Assembly: GCA_947500275.1 (NCBI GenBank)
Contig: CANMSW010000047.1
Span: forward strand, 1-11,464
DNA length: 11,464 nt
Source of the DNA: Bacteriovoracaceae bacterium
GTDB lineage: Bacteria > Bdellovibrionota > UBA1018
Reading direction: 5' to 3'
This document shows, piece by piece, positions 1 through 5,325 of the stretch. Made by a program: the position numbers and the translations under genes. The notes beneath the pieces were generated by a model. That model made no database searches and had not been told where the DNA came from. It was given only the letters and a program-made list of their open reading frames with translations. Position 1 is the first letter of the stretch. Each line of letters opens with the position of its first letter.

Positions 1-1
1 G

Positions 2-130
2 AGTCCTGTTGGGGCTTCCGACACGCCGCCTCCGGCATTGGAGGAGCCAGAAGCGCTGGAACCTTCCGCAGTTGATCCTAAGCCCGATGAAGCCGGTACT
101 TTTCCGGCCCAAGAGCCTGAAGTTGAGTAA
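2..130 (+). CDS. C-terminal tail of an unidentified protein (5' partial)
   Basis: An open frame enters from the left edge and ends at a TAA at 128-130, leaving 42 codons. The visible residues are almost entirely Pro, Glu, Ala, Ser and Asp, with PPPALEEPEALEPS near the start and AQEPEVE at the end. This is an acidic, proline-rich, presumably disordered tail with no catalytic motif. Such tails occur on many unrelated proteins, so I cannot name the family. The gene converges on the M48 peptidase gene, with only 28 bp between the two stop codons and no obvious intrinsic terminator. It could be a chance open frame, but the even codon use and the sensible stop position argue for a real gene end. 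Confidence 0.55.
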   Translation, partial: SPVGASDTPPPALEEPEALEPSAVDPKPDEAGTFPAQEPEVE

Positions 131-158
131 TGGAATTCCCGTTCAGCGGAAGAGGGCT

Positions 159-1451
159 TCAAGCTGCTCGGTTGTTTTGGTCGTCTTTCGAATCGGTGGG
201 AGAGTCCTCAGGTCGACTCGCATGAAGTGGGATAGGCGGAAGCAGGGACCGTAATTCATTGATCCGCTCCTGAGTCGACGGATGGGCCCCATGCGCAACT
301 TCCGAACGCCTTCCATTGAGACGATCGAGTCGCTCCAGTGCCGATATCATATGTCTTGCATCAGCGCCGTATTGGATGACGGCGTTCAAGTCGGCCTCGA
401 TCTCCTGTTTTCGGATAAGTCGGTTAACCGCCTGGAATGGCGTCGCGATGACGGCCACCGTGATCATGAACTGGACAATTTCAGCAGTTCCGGACGGGAG
501 ATAGGTAGCTGCTGCCACCCACCCGGCTCCCCCGGTGATGACTCCAATCGGTAAGAGCATGCACGTAAGCAGGAGCCTCTTTTTGAGGTGATTCAGCGAA
601 GCATGACTGACTTCGTGAAGGATCATCGCGTGGAGTTCTTCCGCGCTGAAAGGTTCTTTCTCATTTTGTTCAGCTCGAGTCAGAGCTTCAAAGACAAAGA
701 CGGCTGGTTTGAATACGCCACGAGCCCAAGGGAATCCTGCAATCATCAAATTATGTGTAGAGAGATCGTCTCCTTGGATAATATAGATATCAGGAGATGG
801 CATCGATGCCTGATCGAAAGCTTTCTCGATCATCACCTTGAGGGCAGAAGGGGGCATTTCTTTGACGGGAAAGACCTTTCGAATCGTGAGAGGCGCTAAA
901 GCATAGACGAGTGAGAGACCCACCATCACTCCACCTAGGGCGCCGAGGCCCCCTGCTAGAGCAACTAAGGCTTTAGTCGCTCCGAGTGTGTGGAAGAGAG
1001 TTGCCATACTGAGTGCTAGAACGCCGGTGAGGGTCAGGTATCCCGTGACCATTCCCGCAAGCCAGAGTGAAGAGTTGAATTCGCGCCCGAGAGGGCCGGC
1101 GTCTTGATTCCCGGTGCCCACAGGACTGATCCGGCGGGCGACTTTAGCCTGTAGCCAGGATTGAATGAGGATGGCTCCGATGAAGAGGAGGATGGATGCG
1201 ACCGGATGCTCCGTTCGGTAGGGTCGTGTTGCGAAAAAGACCACCGCCAGTGCTAAAGCGGTGGTGATCCCTGCCGCATTGAGAAGTTGAATGTCGGGTG
1301 CAAGCTCATAGTCCCGTGAGACCCGCTCCTCGGCAACCCGGCGTTCAAAGTAGTCCAACCACAGCGCGAAAGTCGCAACCGGGATGGCATTAAGCGCGGC
1401 GAGCGCTAGGACATTGAGCTGTTCATGTATTTGTAAGTCGTTCGAGTCCAT
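159..1451 (-). CDS. Multipass membrane M48-family zinc metallopeptidase (HtpX/Ste24-like)
   Basis: This is probably an integral-membrane zinc endopeptidase of family M48, a group that cleaves misfolded or specific membrane proteins. Counting from the ATG at 1451 (430 aa), the zinc motif HEVSH is at 279-283 (H279, E280, H283). The third ligand, E350, lies in EIEAD, and the family signature HPSTQERI begins at H390. Hydrophobic stretches suggest about seven membrane spans: five before the catalytic domain (about 12-32, 56-75, 83-102, 126-150, 158-186) and two between HEVSH and EIEAD (about 293-316, 323-345). The extra N-terminal spans exceed the two of HtpX. The tail after residue 400 is polar (ending near KDDQNNRAA). 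The open frame extends upstream to a TTG at 1535 (458 aa), but neither start has a good ribosome binding site, and I prefer the ATG. The fold assignment is secure; the substrate is unknown. Confidence 0.88.
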   Translation of the reverse strand: MDSNDLQIHEQLNVLALAALNAIPVATFALWLDYFERRVAEERVSRDYELAPDIQLLNAAGITTALALAVVFFATRPYRTEHPVASILLFIGAILIQSWLQAKVARRISPVGTGNQDAGPLGREFNSSLWLAGMVTGYLTLTGVLALSMATLFHTLGATKALVALAGGLGALGGVMVGLSLVYALAPLTIRKVFPVKEMPPSALKVMIEKAFDQASMPSPDIYIIQGDDLSTHNLMIAGFPWARGVFKPAVFVFEALTRAEQNEKEPFSAEELHAMILHEVSHASLNHLKKRLLLTCMLLPIGVITGGAGWVAAATYLPSGTAEIVQFMITVAVIATPFQAVNRLIRKQEIEADLNAVIQYGADARHMISALERLDRLNGRRSEVAHGAHPSTQERINELRSLLPPIPLHASRPEDSPTDSKDDQNNRAA

Positions 1452-1574
1452 CTCATAAGCGTTTCGACCGGTAGGCGATGAAAATGTAGGGGGATCGAGG
1501 GCTTCGTTGCGAGAAATGAGCGGTTTACTGATCAATTCAGTACTAAAATTGACGGTTTTCTATTTTTTTAGTGT

Positions 1575-1590
1575 CGCTACGCAGGTAGCG
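1575..1590. repeat. Perfect inverted repeat in the divergent peptidase/meaB spacer
   Basis: CGCTAC-GCAG-GTAGCG gives a 6-bp hairpin with a 4-nt loop. It lies just downstream of a T-rich stretch (1561-1569), within the spacer between the minus-strand peptidase and plus-strand meaB. It is not followed by a T-run on either strand, so it is not a terminator. It could be an operator shared by the two genes, or chance. I see no convincing -35/-10 pair for either gene nearby. Confidence 0.3.
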
Positions 1591-1630
1591 GACGCAACCT
1601 ACTTGGCAATTTTGGCCTCACGAGACTAAA

Positions 1631-1648
1631 AAGAGGGCATGCTCTCTT
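1631..1648 (+). promoter_or_regulatory. Palindrome enclosing the meaB ribosome binding site and start codon
   Basis: AAGAGGG-CATG-CTCTCTT is an 18-nt near-perfect palindrome. In RNA it can form a 7-bp stem with one G-U pair and a CAUG loop. The Shine-Dalgarno-like AAGAGGG is the 5' arm, and the AUG of meaB sits in the loop at 1639-1641. If the hairpin forms, it would bury the ribosome binding site while exposing the start codon, which suggests translational control. The 3' arm is the first codons of the gene. The pairing is seen in the sequence; the regulatory role is inference. Confidence 0.4.
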
Positions 1649-2583
1649 CCCCTGCTGAACTTGTGAAGTCGATGCTCGCCGGCCAGCGCCTGGCACTCGC
1701 TCGTCTTATTTCGAAAGTCGAGAATCGCGATCGGGACCTCGCCGAGATCATGCGCATTCTTTATCAGCATACAGGTCATGCCCAGGTCATCGGGATTACG
1801 GGTCCGCCGGGGGCCGGTAAGTCGACGCTGGTCGATCGATTGGCGGCGCAGTATCGCGTCGCAGGAATGAAAGTGGCCATAGTTGCGGTGGATCCCTCTA
1901 GTCCCTTCTCGGGTGGGGCGATTCTTGGGGATCGTATCCGAATGCAGCAGCACTCGGGGGATCCGGGCGTTTTTATTCGCTCATTAGGAACTCGCGGAAA
2001 ACACGGCGGTCTTTCGCATGCGAGTAAAGAAGTCGTCATGGTTCTCGATGCGGCTGGTTTCGATATCATTCTAGTGGAAACGGCCGGTGTAGGGCAAACG
2101 GAGCTGGATGTTCTCAGGCTTGCACAATCGGTCATCGTGGTTCTTGTCCCAGAGAGTGGTGACTCGATTCAAGTGATGAAGGCCGGACTGATGGAAATTG
2201 CCGACCTTTTCGTGGTCAACAAAAGCGATCGCCCGGAAGCGGACAAGCTCGTTCGCGAGTTAATCACGATGGTTTCGATGAGTCCGCACGATGAGCACTC
2301 TTGGATGAACCCTGTCATGAAGACCGAGGCCGTTCGTGATTCAGGAGTGAAAGAGCTCGTAGAAGCAATCGGTTCGCACCAAGACTATCTGACGCGGACC
2401 GGTAAGCGGACAGTGAAGCTCCGCGAGTTTTTGAAGAACGAAGTCTTTGATATCTTGGTGGAGCGCCTTCAGCACTCAGTAGAGGGCATGTTCCGGAGTT
2501 CTTCCGGAGAAGATATTCTTGAGAAACTCATTCGACGTGAGCTTGATCCTTATGAGGCGGCCCGCTGGATGTCAGGCAGTTAG
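1639..2583 (+). CDS. meaB: MeaB/ArgK-type P-loop GTPase, chaperone of B12-dependent acyl-CoA mutase
   Basis: This is a cytoplasmic G3E-family GTPase that gates cobalamin loading and protects methylmalonyl-CoA mutase (or a relative) from inactivation. The 314-aa length is normal for the family. The motifs are in order: Walker A GPPGAGKST at 55-63, the switch-region block VDPSSPFSGGAILGDRIRM around 84-102, the ETAGVGQTE block at 147-155, and the base-recognition motif NKSD at 194-197. The C-terminal helical part ends RRELDPYEAARWM, as in MeaB dimerisation arms. The ATG at 1639 has AAGAGGG directly upstream with a spacing of only one base. A second Met at codon 12 is a weaker alternative. No mutase gene is in the window, so the client enzyme must be encoded elsewhere. 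Older databases call this family ArgK, 'LAO/AO transport ATPase'; that transport role is not supported. Confidence 0.93.
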   Translation: MLSSPAELVKSMLAGQRLALARLISKVENRDRDLAEIMRILYQHTGHAQVIGITGPPGAGKSTLVDRLAAQYRVAGMKVAIVAVDPSSPFSGGAILGDRIRMQQHSGDPGVFIRSLGTRGKHGGLSHASKEVVMVLDAAGFDIILVETAGVGQTELDVLRLAQSVIVVLVPESGDSIQVMKAGLMEIADLFVVNKSDRPEADKLVRELITMVSMSPHDEHSWMNPVMKTEAVRDSGVKELVEAIGSHQDYLTRTGKRTVKLREFLKNEVFDILVERLQHSVEGMFRSSSGEDILEKLIRRELDPYEAARWMSGS

Positions 2584-2649
2584 GAAAAGAGAGCATGCCT
2601 CCTGACGCAATGAGTCATAACTTTTTGTCAAAAAAATGACCGAAGCGTC

Positions 2650-2677
2650 TAAAGTTTGGCGAATACCCGACCGAAAT
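2650..2677 (+). promoter_or_regulatory. Predicted sigma-28 (FliA) promoter of flagellin 1
   Basis: TAAAGTTT (2650-2657) is an exact match to the FliA -35 consensus. Twelve bases later comes ACCGAAAT (2670-2677), which matches 5 of 8 positions of GCCGATAA. Spacing is one base longer than the E. coli optimum of 11. It implies a transcript start near 2684 and a leader of about 200 nt before the flagellin ATG at 2882. The match is read from sequence; the sigma factor assignment is inferred from the consensus and the downstream gene. Confidence 0.65.
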
Positions 2678-2810
2678 GATCTGTGAAGCGGGTGAGATGA
2701 AAAAAAGGAAGGCTCCGTAGGGGTCTGACTTGGAAGTCTTCTCAGTCGCCTGCAGGGGTACAGCAAATTCCTGCACAACTAAAACCAATGGACCTGCTTT
2801 CAAGCGCGGG

Positions 2811-2829
2811 GCGGAACACTTGTGTCCGC
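2811..2829 (+). promoter_or_regulatory. Stem-loop with CUUG loop in the flagellin 1 leader
   Basis: GCGGAACA-CTTG-TGTCCGC folds into a 7-bp GC-rich stem with one bulged A and a CUUG loop, a known stable RNA tetraloop. It ends 52 nt before the flagellin ATG. Two smaller inverted repeats precede it in the same leader: GACTT/AAGTC (2727-2738) and TGCAGG/CCTGCA (2751-2775). No T-run follows, so it is a leader structure and not a terminator. A role in mRNA stability or post-transcriptional control is inference. Confidence 0.4.
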
Positions 2830-2881
2830 ACACAGCACCCGAGCGGAGAGAGCGGTTGTTTTGCAGAATGAGGAGATGGTT

Positions 2882-3715
2882 ATGGGTATTCGTATTAATA
2901 CCAACGTTAATTCGTTGTCGGCACAGCGCAATTTGGGCAGCACTTCTGCCGCTCAACAAAAGTCACTCGAGAAATTATCATCAGGAACTCGGATCAATCA
3001 TGCAGCGGACGATGCTGCTGGCTTGGCTATTTCTGAGAAAATGCGAGCTTCGGTTCGTTCGTTAACGCAAGACATGCGTAACGCGAACGACGGAATTTCG
3101 ATGATTCAAACGGCTGAAGGCGCGATGAACGAAGTGGGTAATATCTTGACTCGCTTCCGTGAACTCTCGATCCAGGCCTCTTCCGATACGATCGGTGATA
3201 CCGAACGTGGCTTCATCGACAAAGAAGTTCAGCAAATGCATTCGGAGATTAACCGAATCGCATCGGCGACGGAGTACAACGGTCAGAAGCTTTTGAACGG
3301 AGAAGGTGGGAAACTGGAGATTCAAGTCGGTTTGAATAATAACCCTGATGAAGACCGCTTCTACTACGATTCTTCTCGAACCAATGTCAGCACAGGGTCG
3401 CTGGGTGTCGAAGGAATTTCGGTGCGCTCGCGTCAAGAGGCTCAAGGAAACCTTGAGAAGATTGATGGCGCTATTAAGACCCTGACTGAAAACCGTGCAG
3501 AATTGGGCGCGCTTCAAAACCGCCTTCAATCGACCACTGCCAACATCCAGGTCTACAATGAGAACTTGCAATCTGCTCGTAGTCGTATCGCTGATGTTGA
3601 TATGGCTTCCGAGACTGCAGAACTCACTCGTACGAACATCCTGACTCAAAGTGGAGCCTCGGTCCTCAGTCAAGCAAACCAAAACAGCATGATCGCGCTT
3701 AAGCTTCTCGGCTAA
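2882..3715 (+). CDS. fliC: Flagellin 1 (short D0-D1 flagellin)
   Basis: This is the flagellar filament subunit, exported by the flagellar type III apparatus and polymerised outside the cell. The 277-aa protein has the full N-terminal D0/D1 helix region: MGIRINTNVNSLSAQRNL, KLSSGTRIN at 31-39, DDAAGLAISEKM at 43-54, NANDGISMIQTAEGAMNE at 68-84, FRELSIQASSDT at 92-103, and YNGQKLLNG at 132-140. The C-terminal helix includes ENLQSARSRIADVDMASETAEL (227-248) and ends in ALKLLG. Only about 50 residues (140-190) separate the terminal domains, so D2 and D3 are absent. The ATG at 2882 is chosen because it gives the canonical MGIRINTN start and has AGGAG at 2871-2875 with 6-nt spacing. The frame is open 20 codons further upstream, but without family similarity. 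A sigma-28-like promoter lies 200 bp upstream and a compound hairpin follows the stop. Confidence 0.97.
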   Translation: MGIRINTNVNSLSAQRNLGSTSAAQQKSLEKLSSGTRINHAADDAAGLAISEKMRASVRSLTQDMRNANDGISMIQTAEGAMNEVGNILTRFRELSIQASSDTIGDTERGFIDKEVQQMHSEINRIASATEYNGQKLLNGEGGKLEIQVGLNNNPDEDRFYYDSSRTNVSTGSLGVEGISVRSRQEAQGNLEKIDGAIKTLTENRAELGALQNRLQSTTANIQVYNENLQSARSRIADVDMASETAELTRTNILTQSGASVLSQANQNSMIALKLLG

Positions 3716-3742
3716 TTCGCGAATCCTGAATCAGCATAATAA

Positions 3743-3799
3743 ACACCAAAGGGCGGGCATTTCTCTCCAAGAGAGGTGCCCGCCCTCTTCGGTTGGTGT
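3743..3799 (+). terminator. Compound hairpin after flagellin 1 (probable terminator or 3' stabiliser)
   Basis: Three nested stems are visible. The outer one is ACACCAA (3743-3749) with TTGGTGT (3793-3799). The middle one is AGGGCGGGCA (3750-3759) with TGCCCGCCCT (3777-3786). The inner one is CTCTC (3763-3767) with GAGAG (3771-3775), closing on CAA. In total 22 bp pair, with an internal loop and a bulge CTTCGG at 3787-3792. It begins 27 bp after the flagellin stop. No U-tract follows, so classical intrinsic termination is uncertain. A 3' mRNA-stabilising or processing element is equally possible. Confidence 0.6.
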
Positions 3800-3810
3800 C
3801 TAAGTATCTG

Positions 3811-3838
3811 AATCGTAACGATTGTTAATGAATTTAAC
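3811..3838. promoter_or_regulatory. Two adjacent palindromes upstream of the flagellin 2 promoter
   Basis: AATCGT-A-ACGATT (3811-3823) is a perfect 13-bp inverted repeat. It is followed immediately by GTTAA-TGAAT-TTAAC (3824-3838). Both lie just upstream of the predicted -35 element at 3845, within AT-rich sequence. The position suits an activator or repressor site. No named regulator motif is recognised, and short AT-rich palindromes can arise by chance. Confidence 0.3.
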
Positions 3839-3844
3839 TGTTTT

Positions 3845-3871
3845 TCAAGTTTTAACGCGCCGCGCCGATAT
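3845..3871 (+). promoter_or_regulatory. Predicted sigma-28 (FliA) promoter of flagellin 2
   Basis: TCAAGTTT (3845-3852) matches 7 of 8 bases of the FliA -35 consensus TAAAGTTT. Exactly 11 bases later GCCGATAT (3864-3871) matches 7 of 8 bases of GCCGATAA. This is the best of the three sigma-28-like sites in the window and has the canonical spacing. It places the transcript start near 3878, giving a leader of about 420 nt before the ATG at 4302. Confidence 0.75.
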
Positions 3872-4301
3872 GTTCTTTGTCAGCAGCGAGCATGGGGCTC
3901 GTTGAACACCACTGACAACGTCTGCACCGTGTCATGCTGTAGCATGGGCAGGCTCCCTCCTCGGTGATCTCAGCCAGGTTTCCTCACCTGGTCGCCGTTC
4001 GCCGAATGGAAGTCCTGAACTTGCGATCCTCGAAGCGGTTTGTTGAACGCTTTGTGGACTTCGCGCCTCTCAACTCAGACGAAAAACTGGTGAAACCAAC
4101 TCGGCTCTCTTGGAGCTCGTGTCGGTGGTCGTCCTGGATGCCGCATGATTCATTCATTCGGTTTCTGGCGTCGGGCACCTTCTTGCGCCTCAAGGGAAGT
4201 TTCGGGCCGGTCCACGGGTTGACGCTCTATGAGCGAGACACGTTCAGTGTCTTGGTTCGTCGGGTTCATCCAAAGGGACGGCTTTTTCTGGAGGTACGTT
4301 T
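3872..4301 (+). other. Long untranslated leader of flagellin 2
   Basis: This is the gene-free stretch between the predicted promoter and the flagellin 2 ATG. Its 5' end is rich in hairpins: the large stem-loop at 3877-3918, CATGCT-GT-AGCATG (3933-3946), and CCAGGT-TTCCTC-ACCTGG (3974-3991). The remaining 300 bp has no clear structure that I can see. A 115-codon open frame starting with GTG at 3964 ends at 4311, ten bases inside the flagellin gene. It has no ribosome binding site, is rich in Arg, Trp and Phe, and resembles no family I know, so I do not call it a gene. There is no terminator inside the stretch, so a read-through leader is more likely than a separate small RNA. Confidence 0.5.
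3877..3918 (+). promoter_or_regulatory. 5'-terminal bulged stem-loop of the flagellin 2 transcript
   Basis: TTGTCAG (3877-3883) pairs perfectly with CTGACAA (3912-3918). Stacked directly inside, CAGCGAGC (3884-3891) pairs with GCTCGTTG (3897-3904) with one G-U pair, closing on an ATGGG loop. The only unpaired part of the stem is a 7-nt one-sided bulge AACACCA (3905-3911). The structure starts within a base or two of the predicted transcript 5' end. A 5'-terminal stem-loop of this kind protects mRNA from 5'-dependent decay in known cases such as E. coli ompA; that role here is inference. Confidence 0.5.
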
Positions 4302-5141
4302 ATGGGCTTAAGAATTTCTACGAACATGGCTTCTCTCGCTGCCAACCGCGTTTTACAGAATAGCAGTGATAAACAAGCGAAAAGTTATCAACGGCTTTCT
4401 TCTGGTAATCGAATTGTAAGCGCCGGTGATGACGCGGCCGGAATGTCTATTAGTGAAAACTTGAAGGGGCAGATCCGTTCGATGTCTCAGGCGGAGCGAA
4501 ACGCCAACGACGGTGTCTCCTTCATTCAGGTTGCTGAGGGTGGGATCACTGAAATCAGTAATATGCTGATTCGGATGCGCGAACTTGCCGTCCAAGCCGC
4601 TTCCGATACGGTCGGAGAGAAGGAGCGCGGATTCATCAATAACGAAGTTAAGTCTCTGACTGCGGAAATTGATCGGATCGCGAACGTTACGAACTTTAAC
4701 GGAACCAACCTGTTGAACGGTCAGTCTGAGAAGTCTGAACTTCAATTCCAAGTGGGTATTCGGAAAGAGACGAATGATTCGGACCGAATCGTATTTAATA
4801 CTTCCGACTATGACGTGAGGTCTTCGTCTCTCGGAATTGAAGGCGTCGACTTCTCGTCAATCGACGGAGCTCGAGATGCGCTCGACCAGGTCGATTCAGC
4901 GATCTCGAAAGCCTTCGAAACGCGGGCAAGTTTGGGAGCTGCTCAGAACAAGCTCCATGCGACCGTGAACAACTTAGCAATCACGAAGGAGAACTTAGCG
5001 GCCGCTCGGTCCCGAATTGCTGACGCCGATATCGCGGCGGAAACTTCGGAACTCGTTCGCGGTGGAATCTTGCAGCAGGCGGGGATTTCAGTCTTGGCTC
5101 AAGCAAACATGGCTCCGCAAGCTGCGTTGAAACTTCTGTGA
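4302..5141 (+). CDS. fliC: Flagellin 2 (short D0-D1 flagellin)
   Basis: This is a second filament subunit of 279 aa, a diverged paralogue of flagellin 1. It starts MGLRISTNMASLAANRVL and carries RLSSGNRI (31-38), DDAAGMSISENL (43-54), RNANDGVSFIQVAEGGITEISNML within 67-89, MRELAVQAASDT (92-103) and FNGTNLLNG (132-140). The C-terminal D1/D0 part has ENLAAARSRIADADIAAETSEL (230-251) and ends AALKLL, one residue short of the usual final Gly or Ser. It also lacks D2/D3 domains. The ATG at 4302 has GGAGG at 4290-4294 with 7-nt spacing. The two paralogues differ most in the short central segment (about 141-195). Its own sigma-28-like promoter and the strong terminator after it suggest it is transcribed alone. 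Two co-resident flagellins could build one mixed filament or distinct filament segments. Confidence 0.97.
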   Translation: MGLRISTNMASLAANRVLQNSSDKQAKSYQRLSSGNRIVSAGDDAAGMSISENLKGQIRSMSQAERNANDGVSFIQVAEGGITEISNMLIRMRELAVQAASDTVGEKERGFINNEVKSLTAEIDRIANVTNFNGTNLLNGQSEKSELQFQVGIRKETNDSDRIVFNTSDYDVRSSSLGIEGVDFSSIDGARDALDQVDSAISKAFETRASLGAAQNKLHATVNNLAITKENLAAARSRIADADIAAETSELVRGGILQQAGISVLAQANMAPQAALKLL

Positions 5142-5165
5142 TCTCGCTTTGAAAAGTGTGCGCCA

Positions 5166-5197
5166 AGGTTCATCGTGCGATAGTGCACGCTGAACCT
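5166..5197 (+). repeat. Hairpin between the flagellin 2 stop and its terminator
   Basis: AGGTTCA (5166-5172) pairs with TGAACCT (5191-5197). After a single T-C mismatch, CGTGC (5174-5178) pairs with GCACG (5185-5189) around a GATAGT loop. That is 12 paired bases with one mismatch, 24 bp after the stop and 9 bp before the terminator stem. Four As follow it and no Ts, so by itself it would not terminate on this strand. It may protect the 3' end of the transcript. Confidence 0.4.
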
Positions 5198-5206
5198 AAA
5201 AGCCCG

Positions 5207-5244
5207 CCCCCAGGAGTGCCGAGCTCCTGGGGGTCATTTTTTTT
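5207..5244 (+). terminator. Rho-independent terminator after flagellin 2
   Basis: CCCCCAGGAG (5207-5216) and CTCCTGGGGG (5224-5233) form a perfect 10-bp GC-rich stem with loop TGCCGAG. A run of eight Ts (5237-5244) follows after TCA. This is a textbook intrinsic terminator and ends the flagellin transcript about 90 bp past the stop. Confidence 0.92.
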
Positions 5245-5325
5245 CATTCTGGGGTCTGGGGGGCGCGCGATTTTCTCCCGATCCACTTCTGTTCAAAGTC
5301 TGGGATTCTTGACATATTTCTACTC

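Noticed and set aside
588..899. 103-codon plus-strand open frame inside the M48 peptidase gene
   Set aside because: It runs antisense to the HEVSH catalytic region, has no ribosome binding site and no recognisable family.
1549..1577. TTGACG in the peptidase/meaB spacer as a sigma-70 promoter of meaB
   Set aside because: No -10-like hexamer occurs at 16-18 bp spacing; the sequence there is GTGTCG.
2614..2640. GTCAT/ATGAC with T5/A5 arms after meaB as a terminator
   Set aside because: The stem is AT-rich, interrupted and followed by no T-run, so it is too weak to call.
2822..2881. Twenty-codon N-terminal extension of flagellin 1
   Set aside because: Flagellins begin MGxRIxTN, and the ribosome binding site AGGAG lies directly before the ATG at 2882. 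The upstream codons are leader sequence.
3062..3682. 206-codon minus-strand open frame inside flagellin 1
   Set aside because: It is the complement of a strongly conserved flagellin coding region. Its sequence has no domain, and the flagellin reading explains the codon pattern.
3964..4311. 115-codon open frame between the flagellins, overlapping the start of flagellin 2
   Set aside because: It starts with GTG without a ribosome binding site, has an Arg/Trp/Phe-rich composition unlike neighbouring genes, and lies inside the predicted leader. No family is recognised. Mentioned only as a leader-peptide possibility.
5309..5314. TTGACA as a -35 box for the DUF983 gene
   Set aside because: It lies only 11 bases before the ATG, so a matching -10 would fall inside the coding region, and none is present.
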